A stretch of DNA of 33,481 bases from an uncultured Spirochaetales bacterium (GCA_902797395.1 CADBSO010000046.1:1-33481), one strand, 5' to 3'; shown: positions 24,717 through 33,192, numbered from the stretch's first letter. The notes: generated by a model from the letters alone, not told the origin. Made by a program: numbers and translations.

Positions 24717-26660
24717 TTAATCGCTTTGCTTGCCGTCGTTGTTCGCATTGACACTGAATTTGAATATCCCCAAACCCTTATTGTCATATTCCTCACGCAA
24801 CATTGAATATGTCAAACAATAGTTTTCATCAAACAGGGTTTTCGGATTCATTTTCACCACATCTTCGTAAAGATACATAAGAAGTTTATTCTTAAATTGA
24901 TTTTTAAATTCTTCAGTTCCTTTACCATTATCATTGGCATTTGCAATAACGCTACCTTTAATAAAGAACGGACCTATGCATCTGTCCTCATGAACATTTC
25001 GGAAGTTTTCAAGCAAATACCCGTTCAACGCTCGTCTGAAATCGACCCACTTCACCGTCGACCAACTGTCGCTGTCCTGCTCGGGACTAGCCGGTATATC
25101 GCAATCATCCAATTCAGTATTATCGTAAAGGCCAACATATTCCATATCCCACCTGCGCTTGAAGGCGGCATCAAGCGGCTGAACGCCCTGATCAGCGCTA
25201 TTCATGGTTGCCCAAATATACATGTTGCTCGGAATGCAAAGCTCATCCGTTTTTTCAATTCCTTCGGATTTCAAATATTTGCGCAAATCCTCGGATGTCT
25301 TCACAGGATATTCGCTCTTACCTTCCTCATCCCGATCCAAAAGCTGAAAAACATCACCAAAAACCGCAGGCGCATTTGCACGGTTGAGTTCTTCGATTAT
25401 CAGAAGAAAGTTATCATTAGGATTTTTTATCGCCCTTTCGTATGTCCGAATAAAAGGTCCCGGAACATATTCGTAAGAAATCACATCCTCTCCCTCGTTA
25501 TTCCGATTCATAACAGGTTTGTAGCAACCAACAAACTGAGCATAAGTATATGCAGGATGAAAAGTGACACGTTCGACAAAAAATTTTTGAGGATTATTCT
25601 TGATATAATCAATATAATGTCCAAGAATTGCGGACGGCAAGCCTCCGTTATCTCGACTGAACTTAGAGAATGCTTCATCAACATCGTTTTCGCTCTGCAT
25701 TTTCTCTTTGATGCCCTCTATTTCTCTCAAAGTGAGGCCATAAGGACTAAAACCGCTTCTGTTCATTTTTTCCAGCGCCGGCTTATAATCTTGATTAAAA
25801 GTCGACTTCTCAACAGGCAATTTCTGCAGATAATCATGAAATTCAGAATCTATCTGACTTAGAGAATGAATCCTAGCATCTTTTACAAGTTTATGCGATT
25901 TACCAGTTCCTGGAGCACCGAAAATAAGACGATTACGATGAAATGGAAGCACCTCAGCTTTTTCCAAATCATTTCTAAATAAGTAGGCTGGAGAATCTCC
26001 AAACCCAACACCTTTTAACAAACTTTCAATTTCCTTCTTTACATCTTCTTGCTCCCAACGCAAGCACCCAACCATATCGATTGAATATTTACCTTTAAGA
26101 AAAGACAAACCATCCTGGTATACTTTTTCCTCAGAAGAAAAATCAGAAAACCTATTCAACCAAAGAAATAAAATAGCATACTTATGCAGAGATTCCCCTA
26201 AATAATCACCTGATTTTGCCAAATTATCATATCCACTATGGTCTACAGATACTTTGCCATCTTTTATCAATAACAAAACAGGGTGTCTATTCGGAAAATG
26301 AAAATCATTGTCAGAACTCAAAGAATTCTTTACAACATTTACACTAAAGAAATTGCTGCCTACGTTATAATCTTTTTTCTCCACAAAAGATTTAGAAAAA
26401 TTTATCGTTCCAAATGGCAAACCACTGGTATTACTCGACAAAAACACCATACTTCCAACGCACTCAATAAACCCGTCCTTATCGATTCTTCCCCTTGTAT
26501 CACATTCCCGGTTAAATTTTTTCATAAACTCATCTGTGGCAAAAAAATATTTCAACTCACTTACAAATTGAGTACCACCTTGAGCATCGATATCTACACC
26601 AGAATAAAGCGTTGCCATTTTGCCATACAAATCCACCAAATATTCTTTTGAAAAAAACAT
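24717..26660 (-). CDS. McrB-like AAA+ GTPase subunit of LlaJI-type restriction system
   Basis: The 647-residue protein has an unfamiliar N-terminal domain of about 230 residues, likely a DNA-recognition module (including LPFGTINFSKSFVEKKDY). An McrB-family motor follows: Walker A GAPGTGKS at 248-255, FHPAYTYAQFVGCYKP, Walker B LLIIEELNRAN, and the signature MNSADQGVQPLDAAFKRRW in place of the usual MNTADRS. GTP hydrolysis would drive translocation and bring nuclease subunits together. ATG 26660 follows the methyltransferase stop by 1 nt, with GAGGG 5 nt upstream. The order methyltransferase > GTPase > nuclease is that expected for a LlaJI-like operon. Confidence 0.88.
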   Translation of the reverse strand: MFFSKEYLVDLYGKMATLYSGVDIDAQGGTQFVSELKYFFATDEFMKKFNRECDTRGRIDKDGFIECVGSMVFLSSNTSGLPFGTINFSKSFVEKKDYNVGSNFFSVNVVKNSLSSDNDFHFPNRHPVLLLIKDGKVSVDHSGYDNLAKSGDYLGESLHKYAILFLWLNRFSDFSSEEKVYQDGLSFLKGKYSIDMVGCLRWEQEDVKKEIESLLKGVGFGDSPAYLFRNDLEKAEVLPFHRNRLIFGAPGTGKSHKLVKDARIHSLSQIDSEFHDYLQKLPVEKSTFNQDYKPALEKMNRSGFSPYGLTLREIEGIKEKMQSENDVDEAFSKFSRDNGGLPSAILGHYIDYIKNNPQKFFVERVTFHPAYTYAQFVGCYKPVMNRNNEGEDVISYEYVPGPFIRTYERAIKNPNDNFLLIIEELNRANAPAVFGDVFQLLDRDEEGKSEYPVKTSEDLRKYLKSEGIEKTDELCIPSNMYIWATMNSADQGVQPLDAAFKRRWDMEYVGLYDNTELDDCDIPASPEQDSDSWSTVKWVDFRRALNGYLLENFRNVHEDRCIGPFFIKGSVIANANDNGKGTEEFKNQFKNKLLMYLYEDVVKMNPKTLFDENYCLTYSMLREEYDNKGLGIFKFSVNANNDGKQSD

Positions 26661-26661
26661 A

Positions 26662-27894
26662 TCAACCCTCTAAACTCTTTATAAGTGCCTTGACGAAAAC
26701 CCATGCCATAACTGGCGGAACGGCGTTTCCTATAACTTTATACCTCGACTGAAGAGGTATACTATCTAAATCAAAATCATCAGGGAATGATTGTATTCTT
26801 TTTATTTCTTTTACAGAAAATCGTCTATTCTCCACAGGATGCGTAATACCACAATTCTCTGGTTGTGCAGAAGCCGTAATAGTTCCATTAATTTCACCGT
26901 AAGCAAATCTTCTAAAAAATTTTGGAGAATGATACTTTTTCGGATCATTATATATTTTTAAAAACCTCTCCGAGAGCAGTTCTGGAGATATATTTTTCCA
27001 CGATCGCCCTTCACCAATATTTTTAGGCATTCGAGAGATAGCTACCCTCTTCTTAAAAAAATCTATAGCATCTTTGCCGTGACTACAAATTCCTATCTTC
27101 TCGACCATCGACTGCGTGGATTGTGTATATTCCCAGTATTCACCAGGATCATCAATATCTTTCAAAATCGAGCCAAGTAAAAGATCGTATTCCGTATGAT
27201 TCTTTTCAGAAGGCAGCTTAAATGATTTCACTATATCGTCTGCAGCATCAAAATCAAAACAATGTTTTTTCAAATCCTCATCCACTCCGATAATCAGAAC
27301 CCTATATCTTTTCTGAGGAACGCCATAGTCACTAGAGCACACCAATCGCTGCGAAACGGAATACCCTAAGGCCTCCATCCTCTTACGTATTTCATTTGTA
27401 ACCGTTATGCCATTTGGCATTTTAGAAGATAATATTCCTCTCACATTTTCAAACACAAATGCTTTCGGTTTGTGATTGAGCAGTGCCTTATCTTTCAGTA
27501 CACGCTCACAGACTTCAAATAGAGTTCCTCGTCCATTAGAATCATTAACCCCACGCCTATTTCCAGCATTCGAAAATGGCTGACATGGAAAGCCTGCAAG
27601 CATTATATCAAAGTCTGGAATATCCGATGATGGAATTTCACGAATATCACCAAGCCTACATTTTTTCTTATGATGAAACAACTTCAAATTTGAATTATAT
27701 GCAGAGACTGCATCGATATCAATGTCGTTTGAAAATATAATTTCAGTAGGAAGACGATTATATTTTTTTCCTTGAAATATAAATCCTCCGACTGATCCAA
27801 GATCCATTCCACCGCACCCAGAAAATAAACTACAGATTTTCAGCCTTGTCTTGTTTTTATTTTTAAGATGATCGTTGTTTGCCATTGTATCCAT
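26662..27894 (-). CDS. DNA (cytosine-5-)-methyltransferase
   Basis: The 410-residue protein carries the ordered C5-methyltransferase motifs: I (LFSGCGGMDLG), IV with the catalytic Cys104 in GFPCQPFSNAG, VI (FENVRG), VIII (PQKRYRVLIIG) and X (YKVIGNAVPPVMAWVF). It transfers a methyl group from SAM to cytosine C5 and would protect host DNA from the co-encoded McrB/LlaJI-like nuclease. LlaJI itself has two such methyltransferases; here I see only one, which may suffice for a symmetric site or be complemented elsewhere. The start ATG 27894 or ATG 27885 has no clear ribosome binding site. The gene follows a 37-codon ORF by 67 nt and probably shares its promoter. Confidence 0.93.
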   Translation of the reverse strand: MDTMANNDHLKNKNKTRLKICSLFSGCGGMDLGSVGGFIFQGKKYNRLPTEIIFSNDIDIDAVSAYNSNLKLFHHKKKCRLGDIREIPSSDIPDFDIMLAGFPCQPFSNAGNRRGVNDSNGRGTLFEVCERVLKDKALLNHKPKAFVFENVRGILSSKMPNGITVTNEIRKRMEALGYSVSQRLVCSSDYGVPQKRYRVLIIGVDEDLKKHCFDFDAADDIVKSFKLPSEKNHTEYDLLLGSILKDIDDPGEYWEYTQSTQSMVEKIGICSHGKDAIDFFKKRVAISRMPKNIGEGRSWKNISPELLSERFLKIYNDPKKYHSPKFFRRFAYGEINGTITASAQPENCGITHPVENRRFSVKEIKRIQSFPDDFDLDSIPLQSRYKVIGNAVPPVMAWVFVKALIKSLEG

Positions 27895-27961
27895 AATAAT
27901 TATCCATATCGACAGTCATCAAGCCAAACCTATTAGTTATCTTAATTACCATCTCTCAGCC

Positions 27962-28075
27962 TCACCCGCCACCCTTCATCAGAAGATATCGAGTGAGCAA
28001 AACGTAGTTTTCCTCGTTTCCGTTCTGAGGGACAAATGGTTTAAGCTCTTCGTAATTTATCTTCGATGCTGACAT
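27962..28075 (-). CDS. Possible 37-residue leader protein before the methyltransferase
   Basis: ATG 28075 has an excellent AGGAG at 6 nt. The short frame encodes MSASKINYEELKPFVPQNG followed by a Leu-rich end (NYVLLTRYLLMKGGG). I do not recognise it; it is too short for a classical restriction-controller (C) protein. It might be a true small protein, a leader peptide or the tail of a lost gene. Its position between an operator-like palindrome and the methyltransferase suggests a part in controlling the operon. Confidence 0.4.
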   Translation of the reverse strand: MSASKINYEELKPFVPQNGNEENYVLLTRYLLMKGGG

Positions 28076-28150
28076 TAAAATCTCCTGAGCGCATATAGTT
28101 GATACGCCTCGCTTCACAATACGCATTAGCACATATCGTGCAACGCACAC

Positions 28151-28182
28151 TATATCAAATAATGATATACAAACAAAGTGAG
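28151..28182 (-). promoter_or_regulatory. Promoter-overlapping palindrome upstream of the restriction operon
   Basis: A perfect inverted repeat TATATCA-AATAA-TGATATA (28151-28157 and 28163-28169) lies in the divergent gap between rloA and the restriction operon. On the minus strand its arm overlaps a TATAGT box that is 16-17 bp downstream of a TTGTTT/TTTGTT box. This arrangement suits a repressor or controller binding site. Confidence 0.45.
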
Positions 28183-28314
28183 AGCAAAAATTATAGCATA
28201 AAACTATATTTTTTTCCATTCCCTATTGAGAACTTCGCCGCCACATCATCACTTTCTATCCAAATTGCAAAAGATCCGAATCAAGTAGTAAAATACACTC
28301 ATTTTACGAAATTT

Positions 28315-28343
28315 TTGCAAAATCAACTCATTTTTCTTATAAT
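28315..28343 (+). promoter_or_regulatory. Promoter of rloA, abutting the start codon
   Basis: TTGCAA (28315-28320) and TATAAT (28338-28343) have a 17-bp spacer. The ATG follows the -10 box after only 5 nt, so transcription should begin at or near the start codon. Confidence 0.6.
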
Positions 28344-28348
28344 TTCCT

Positions 28349-29668
28349 ATGCTTTTAGAATTTAAAACAAAGAATTTTCGGTGCTTTAAAGATGAAATGA
28401 CATTCTCAATGATACCGGCTCCGAAGCAAAAAGACTTGGATTACAGCATTCTGAGTTCTAAAATCGGAAGTAAAAACCATTCAGCACTATGCAGCGCTGT
28501 CATATATGGTCCCAATGCATCCGGCAAATCAACAATCATCAATGCAATGGATGTTTTCAAAAATATCGCCTTGAGAGGCAACATAAATAACTGCGAACAA
28601 TTCGAGCCGATCAACATATCTTCCTGCCAGCTTGAATACATCCCTAATATCAGCAGCAATTCATCCGAATCTGTTGATTTTGAAATCAAATTCATAGAAT
28701 CAGATTTGCTATTCAACTACAAAATAAGCATTGCGCTCGGTTCTTTCAAAGAATCGCATTTTGAGCGTCAAATCAAAAGCGAAATCCTCAGAATAAACGA
28801 TAGGATTATATACGAACGAGAAAATAATGAACTTTCCAAATTAGCCATAACCCCCATTAATCAGCACCTCAACAACAAAATCGCGAAAATAAGGCTTGAA
28901 AGAATAGCAGAAAACAGTTTAAGACCCACAGAACTATTTCTCACCAACGGTTTCAAAAACATCATATCAAATAAAATTGTGGAAATATTCGAAATGTGGC
29001 TAAAAGACAAGTTTCTAGTTGTAGTCAGCACCAATTTGATCAGGACATTCGATTTTAATCTTTTTGTCGAAAAACCGGAAGGCAATTATTATGCCGGACC
29101 TACGCTTGACAAATCCCTGGAAATTTTCGGACAATCCGCAAGCAAAACAGGATATACCAAAGAACAAAACAACGCCTTAAGGATTGTCAGCTTTATCAAC
29201 GACAACAAAGGCGAATGCGTCAATTCAAGCTATTTCGAATCATATGGCACCATAAGATTTCTATATGAATTTCCGCTCATACTAAAGGCGCTCAAAACCG
29301 GAGGAATCCTGGCAGTAGATGAATTCGATGCCTCGATCCACCCAATTGCATTCATGAATCTGATAAAGATTTTTCACAACGATGAAATAAACACCAAACA
29401 TGCCCAACTGATTTTCAATACCCACAATCCAATCTTCCTGAATGCCGATTTGTTCAGAAGGGATGAAATAAAATTTGTTGAGAAGAACTCAAAAACAACT
29501 AGCGTTCACTACTCCCTATCGGATTTCAAAACGAAAGATGGTGTGAGAAGAAGCGAAGACTATATGAAAAACTATTTTATAAGCAAATACGGCGCTATTC
29601 AAGATGTGGATTTCTCACAAGTCATTGACGATTACATCAACACTAAAAATACCGTCTCCAAGGACTAA
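28349..29668 (+). CDS. rloA: RloA/AbiLi-type AAA+ (ABC-like) ATPase
   Basis: The 439-residue protein begins MLLEFKTKNFRCFKDEMTFS, the standard start of AAA15/OLD-like defence ATPases. It has Walker A GPNASGKS at residues 54-61 and Walker B GGILAVDEFDASIHP, followed by the FNTHNP switch segment. It lies 7 nt upstream of an RloB-family gene, which defines the RloA/RloB (lactococcal AbiLi/AbiLii) abortive-infection pair. No Shine-Dalgarno is seen; conservation fixes the start at ATG 28349, so a leaderless mRNA is likely. It is one of only two protein genes on the plus strand and is divergent from the restriction operon. No type I hsd genes, its frequent neighbours, are in the window. Confidence 0.85.
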   Translation: MLLEFKTKNFRCFKDEMTFSMIPAPKQKDLDYSILSSKIGSKNHSALCSAVIYGPNASGKSTIINAMDVFKNIALRGNINNCEQFEPINISSCQLEYIPNISSNSSESVDFEIKFIESDLLFNYKISIALGSFKESHFERQIKSEILRINDRIIYERENNELSKLAITPINQHLNNKIAKIRLERIAENSLRPTELFLTNGFKNIISNKIVEIFEMWLKDKFLVVVSTNLIRTFDFNLFVEKPEGNYYAGPTLDKSLEIFGQSASKTGYTKEQNNALRIVSFINDNKGECVNSSYFESYGTIRFLYEFPLILKALKTGGILAVDEFDASIHPIAFMNLIKIFHNDEINTKHAQLIFNTHNPIFLNADLFRRDEIKFVEKNSKTTSVHYSLSDFKTKDGVRRSEDYMKNYFISKYGAIQDVDFSQVIDDYINTKNTVSKD

Positions 29669-29675
29669 AGCCCAT

Positions 29676-30338
29676 ATGAGTACAAGAAAATTTTGTGAAA
29701 AGTTTACAATCATGGTGGAAGGAGAAACAGAACGGCAATATTTCGAACGCCTGCAACTCCTCATCAACAACAACGAATCATCAAATAAAAAAATCTCAAT
29801 TCAATTCTTGCCGCATAAAAACCCAATAAAGGCATTAAAAAGCATTCCTGCAATCTCCATGCCTGCATTTGCATATGTTTGCGATATTGAAGGATCAAAT
29901 CCGGCAGATAAATCCAACAACCTAATCAACATTGATTCCGAATTCGCAAAATTCAAGAAGCAAACCAAAAACAACAAACTGGCTATCAAATACTCAAACC
30001 TGTCCTTCGAGTTATGGATAATCCTACACAAACAAGATCTATCCGCTCCTCTAAATACAAAAGGCGAATATTTGCAGTTCATTAACAAATCTTTTGACAC
30101 CGCCTTCGAAGGAACAAAAGAATACAAGTCCGAAAAGAATTTCAAGATATTGCTGTCCAAAATAAATCTACAAGATGTGATTAATGCAGTTTCCAGATCC
30201 GAAAATATCATGAAAAAGAACAAAGACAACGCCAAAAGGCTAATTCACTTAAAAACATTAGCCTACTACGAGGACAACCCTTCGCTAACCATTCATGAGC
30301 TAGTCAAAAACATGCTAACCAGCTGCGAGATAACATAG
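29676..30338 (+). CDS. rloB: RloB/AbiLii-type protein
   Basis: The 220-residue protein shows the RloB-family N-terminus with TIMVEGETERQYFERL, a Toprim-like acidic motif, then PAFAYVCDIEG with a second acidic site, and SNLSFELWIILH in the middle. RloB is the likely effector activated by the RloA ATPase during phage infection; the biochemical activity is inferred from the Toprim-like motif. ATG 29676 follows AAGGA at 11 nt and lies 7 nt after the rloA stop. A longer in-frame extension into rloA is possible but lacks family support. The 30339-30439 gap to the convergent ASCH gene shows no clear terminator. Confidence 0.85.
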   Translation: MSTRKFCEKFTIMVEGETERQYFERLQLLINNNESSNKKISIQFLPHKNPIKALKSIPAISMPAFAYVCDIEGSNPADKSNNLINIDSEFAKFKKQTKNNKLAIKYSNLSFELWIILHKQDLSAPLNTKGEYLQFINKSFDTAFEGTKEYKSEKNFKILLSKINLQDVINAVSRSENIMKKNKDNAKRLIHLKTLAYYEDNPSLTIHELVKNMLTSCEIT

Positions 30339-30439
30339 CTATATAGCCAGTGCCATAGCTTGCAACGCGATAAAGCAAGAGCAAAAACAGTCGTGGTGCC
30401 GCTACCCAAGACCCAAAGTCACACAAGCCCCAGCCCAAA

Positions 30440-30772
30440 CTACTCAACAGCAACTATTTCAAAGGCGTTTATCCCGTACCTTTCAACATCTTCTTCCGAA
30501 TAGTAGCCCTCGCATTCTTCTATCAAGACATCAAAAGTATCATACAGCCCCTGAAACTCGCCTTCCCACCTGTCAGCAAGCGCCTCTCGCCAATTGCCGT
30601 AATGCTCGATACCGACAACCCTGACTGTGACACAGTCCGATTCGTCCGAATTGGAAACCAGCAGCAAGCGGTCGCCAACTGCAACATTTCTATTTGCTAA
30701 ACGATATTCATGTTTCTTCTTGCCACTACGGATGAGCGGCAGAAAATACGGTCTAATCTTGTATCTTATCAT
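30440..30772 (-). CDS. ASCH-domain protein
   Basis: The 110-residue protein matches the ASCH fold: an N-terminal strand with YFLPLIRSGKKKHEYRL, the GDRLLLVSN strand and VVGIEHYGNWREALADRW. ASCH proteins are small RNA-binding or nucleoside-modifying domains related to PUA; some are amidohydrolases of modified cytidines. No specific role can be given here. It is a single gene downstream of the ATPase pseudogene and convergent with rloB. Confidence 0.8.
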   Translation of the reverse strand: MIRYKIRPYFLPLIRSGKKKHEYRLANRNVAVGDRLLLVSNSDESDCVTVRVVGIEHYGNWREALADRWEGEFQGLYDTFDVLIEECEGYYSEEDVERYGINAFEIVAVE

Positions 30773-30786
30773 ATGGCAATCATATG

Positions 30787-32129
30787 CTAAAGCTCAAGTT
30801 TCGGCAAGTAAGTTGGCGATGGAAAATCATATCCGTTCTTCAAGAACATCAGCATGTAAATCGGGAGATATATCCTGTTCCCTTCCGCTTTCAAATTAAA
30901 ATTTGACAAAACATACCCTCTTCTTATGCCAAAACACTTATTCGACAAAAGGTTATTAAGAGCGGAATGCCTCTTTGCAATCCTTTCCGCTTTTCACCTC
31001 TATGGCAATCACATTTCCTTCATGTTCTATGAGAAAATCAATCTCCCCGGTCTTCTTGCTATTATAATAAAACAACTGAAAGCCATGAGCAGCAAGCTCC
31101 TGAGCGGTCACAGATTCGTAAATGCTTCCGAAATTCAGATTCACTTCTCCGTTCAATATCCTGATCTGGTTTCCATTCAGCAACTTGCACGACAGCAGAC
31201 CGACATCAGAAGGGAAAAGCTTGAAAAGCGCCCTTTCCTTGCTTGCCAGGAGCGGATATTTCGGCTCATCGACGTTATAGGCGAATATCCCGACACCGCT
31301 ATTTGAAAGCCATGTGGACGATGATTCATACTTGTAAAACCGCGCCTTCTGGTTAAGCTCCTTCAATATGAACCTCTTGTTTTGGTTGTTCAATTCAGAA
31401 GGAATAAGCTGATATATGTCTTGAATCAGAACCGACTGGTCCCTGTTATACTTGCTTATATGCCTCAGATAATTCGAGTCTATGTCTTTTTGAACCCTAA
31501 CAACATCCTGGATGTTATTGGTGCGAACGTATGCCTCTACCGCTTCAGGCTTTCCGCCTATTATAAGATACGTATTGAAAGCTTTCATAATCCTGTCATG
31601 CACAACCGGATCAACTTCATTGAAATTATCGTAGCAACCCCTCAAATAGCTCATCGTGTCCGCATTGATGCCAACAGCCATTAAAAATTCCTCAAAGTCC
31701 ATGGGATACATCTGCAACACCCTCATGAACCCAACGGGAAATGATTATATGCTCTGCATTTTCACGCCCAAAAGCGAACCTGAAAAAACAAACCTATAGC
31801 GTCCGTCTTTAACAAGATATTTAACCAATGCGAAAGCATCCTTTGCCTGCTGAATCTCATTTATGAACAATACTGTCTTGTTTGGAACAAGAGGCTTCTT
31901 GGAAAAAGCGGAAAGCCTAAGCAACAGCTCGCCAGCATTCGCAGCGCTATCCACCGCCTTCAGCACTTCGGCATCTTCAATAAGATTGGAGGCCGCGAAA
32001 CTGTTCGATTCGCTTTTAAGAAACTCCTCTATTACCGTTGTCTTCCCGACTTGCCTGGCACCCTCTATCAGCAATGCCTTGGAATCAGTTTCATACCACT
32101 TTTTGATTTCATCGTATATTTTTCTTCTA
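30787..32129 (-). pseudogene. AAA ATPase with DUF4143 domain, inactivated by three lesions
   Basis: The pieces add up to one ATP-binding protein of the kind with an AAA_14 motor and a DUF4143 C-terminus. The 5' part reads RRKIYDEIKKWYETDSKALL, then Walker A GARQVGKTT and Walker B VLFINEIQQA. Three defects are visible. First, the start codon is missing: a repeat element (32130-32200) abuts the codons for LRRKIYDE and puts a TGA just upstream. Second, an in-frame TAA at 31745-31747 splits SGSLLGVKMQSI from SFPVGFMRVLQMYPMDF. Third, a one-base frameshift near 30975 separates IEVKSGKDCK from RHSALNNLLSNKCFG, which then continues to a TAG at 30787-30789. The nuclease-like end is otherwise complete, so the decay is recent. 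Confidence 0.85.
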
Positions 32130-32200
32130 AGGTTTTTTCAAAACTCATTTCAAAATGATGCGAAGCCTATTTTGAACCAGGGCATTCTTCGAAGAAAACC
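32130..32200. repeat. MITE-like repeat, left-half copy at the pseudogene start
   Basis: These 71 bases match 17863-17933 closely: GGTTTTTTCAAAACTC at the left, the core CAAAATGATGCGAAGCC and GGCATTCTTCGA, ending GAAAACC. The right half of the element is absent or replaced by a short AAAAAACC stretch at about 32209-32216. It sits at the 5' end of the ATPase pseudogene and between it and the Rpn-family gene. Confidence 0.75.
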
Positions 32201-32232
32201 ACGTTCTAAAAAACCATCAGCAATGCATGCTG

Positions 32233-33192
32233 TCAACTGCATGACGCGGCAATCTTCAGCACATCGCTCACGGCCAATCCCGAATACATGGCGATCTTCT
32301 CCACGGACATATTATCGGCAAGCATTGCCTTGGCAATTTGCACCTGAGCATCCTTCCTACCCTCTATAATGCCTTCCCGCAAACCCTCCTGCCTGCCCTC
32401 CTGCCTGCCCTCCTGCCTGCCCTCCTGCCTGCCTTTCTGCTTACCTTCCTGCAGACCTTCTCGAAGGCCTTCCCGCCTAGCTTCTTGACGAAGCTCTTCC
32501 GTAACTGTCATTATCATGCTACCGCCCTCCATAGACATCGTTGATTTTACACATTTCACACGTTTTGATAAAATGCCGCTGTACATCGCATCCGCATCAG
32601 CGCATCTGAAATCATGTGCCAGCCTGCCCAGCTGCGTATTCACATCGCCATGCATGCAATTCATATAAATAAAAAAACATCCATCATCCATTGGAACCGA
32701 TTCATCCTGATCACATGCCACCTTGCCAGTATAAAGCAAAAGCCCTTTGTCGAATGGATCGTAACCGCATATGAACACCACATATGTCTCGTTCATAGAC
32801 GAATACGACTCGCCCTTAGCAAGCGACGCCAGTGTCATAGCACTAGCATAATACCTTGCGCGCCTGACAATCGCTGGCTGCGATGCATTCTGAATCTCTA
32901 TATCATATCGCCTGCCATCAGAATCCTCAGCATACACATCCAACCGAACGCTTCTAGCGCCAACTGACGGAATCTCGTAATCCTCACTAACATTTCTCAC
33001 CATCAGATCCGACTTGCCCAAGATTATCCTCAGAACATATTCAACACATTCGGGACTGTCCTTGAAAAAGACCTTCATGAAGATATCATCAAGAAGCGTC
33101 AACCGCCCAACCAATTCCCTGTAATGCCGAATTGTTCCATCATCAGCCGTTTCGCCATTGTTGCCTGTAGAATTATTACCTGTAGATTTCAT
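32233..33192 (-). CDS. Rpn/PDDEXK-family transposase-like nuclease
   Basis: The 319-residue protein begins its domain with LTLLDDIFMKVFFKD, the usual start of the 'PD-(D/E)XK nuclease family transposase' group, and has the catalytic LDVYAEDSDGRRYDIEIQ (Asp, then ExQ in place of ExK). The C-terminus carries tandem QEGR/REGL units (about residues 252-275), followed by a short helical tail (MSVEKIAMYSGLAVSDVLKI). Rpn proteins promote RecA-independent recombination in E. coli; mobility here is unproven. ATG 33192 has GAGGG 8 nt upstream. A CAGCA-TGCTG hairpin followed by TTTTTT just downstream (about 32208-32230) may be a weak terminator. Confidence 0.85.
   Translation of the reverse strand: MKSTGNNSTGNNGETADDGTIRHYRELVGRLTLLDDIFMKVFFKDSPECVEYVLRIILGKSDLMVRNVSEDYEIPSVGARSVRLDVYAEDSDGRRYDIEIQNASQPAIVRRARYYASAMTLASLAKGESYSSMNETYVVFICGYDPFDKGLLLYTGKVACDQDESVPMDDGCFFIYMNCMHGDVNTQLGRLAHDFRCADADAMYSGILSKRVKCVKSTMSMEGGSMIMTVTEELRQEARREGLREGLQEGKQKGRQEGRQEGRQEGRQEGLREGIIEGRKDAQVQIAKAMLADNMSVEKIAMYSGLAVSDVLKIAASCS
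32388..32438. repeat. In-frame 12-bp tandem repeat within the Rpn-family gene
   Basis: Four near-perfect copies of CCTGCCCTCCTG (plus strand) encode repeated QEGR units on the minus strand. Because the unit is a multiple of three, copy-number changes would lengthen or shorten the linker without breaking the frame. Confidence 0.85.

Noticed and set aside
24897-25862. Plus-strand open frame of 321 codons
   Set aside because: Antisense to the McrB-like gene, whose Walker and signature motifs are intact.
18176-30439. Prophage or integrative element
   Set aside because: No integrase, att repeats, structural phage genes or conjugation genes are visible in the window.
30956-32074. Two separate small genes for an ATPase and a DUF4143 protein
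   Set aside because: The two parts lie in the same frame, separated by one stop codon, and together match one family; they are pieces of one pseudogene.
32388-32438. Short tandem repeats as a CRISPR array
   Set aside because: The units are 12 bp, have no spacers and are in-frame codons of the Rpn-family gene; no cas genes are present.
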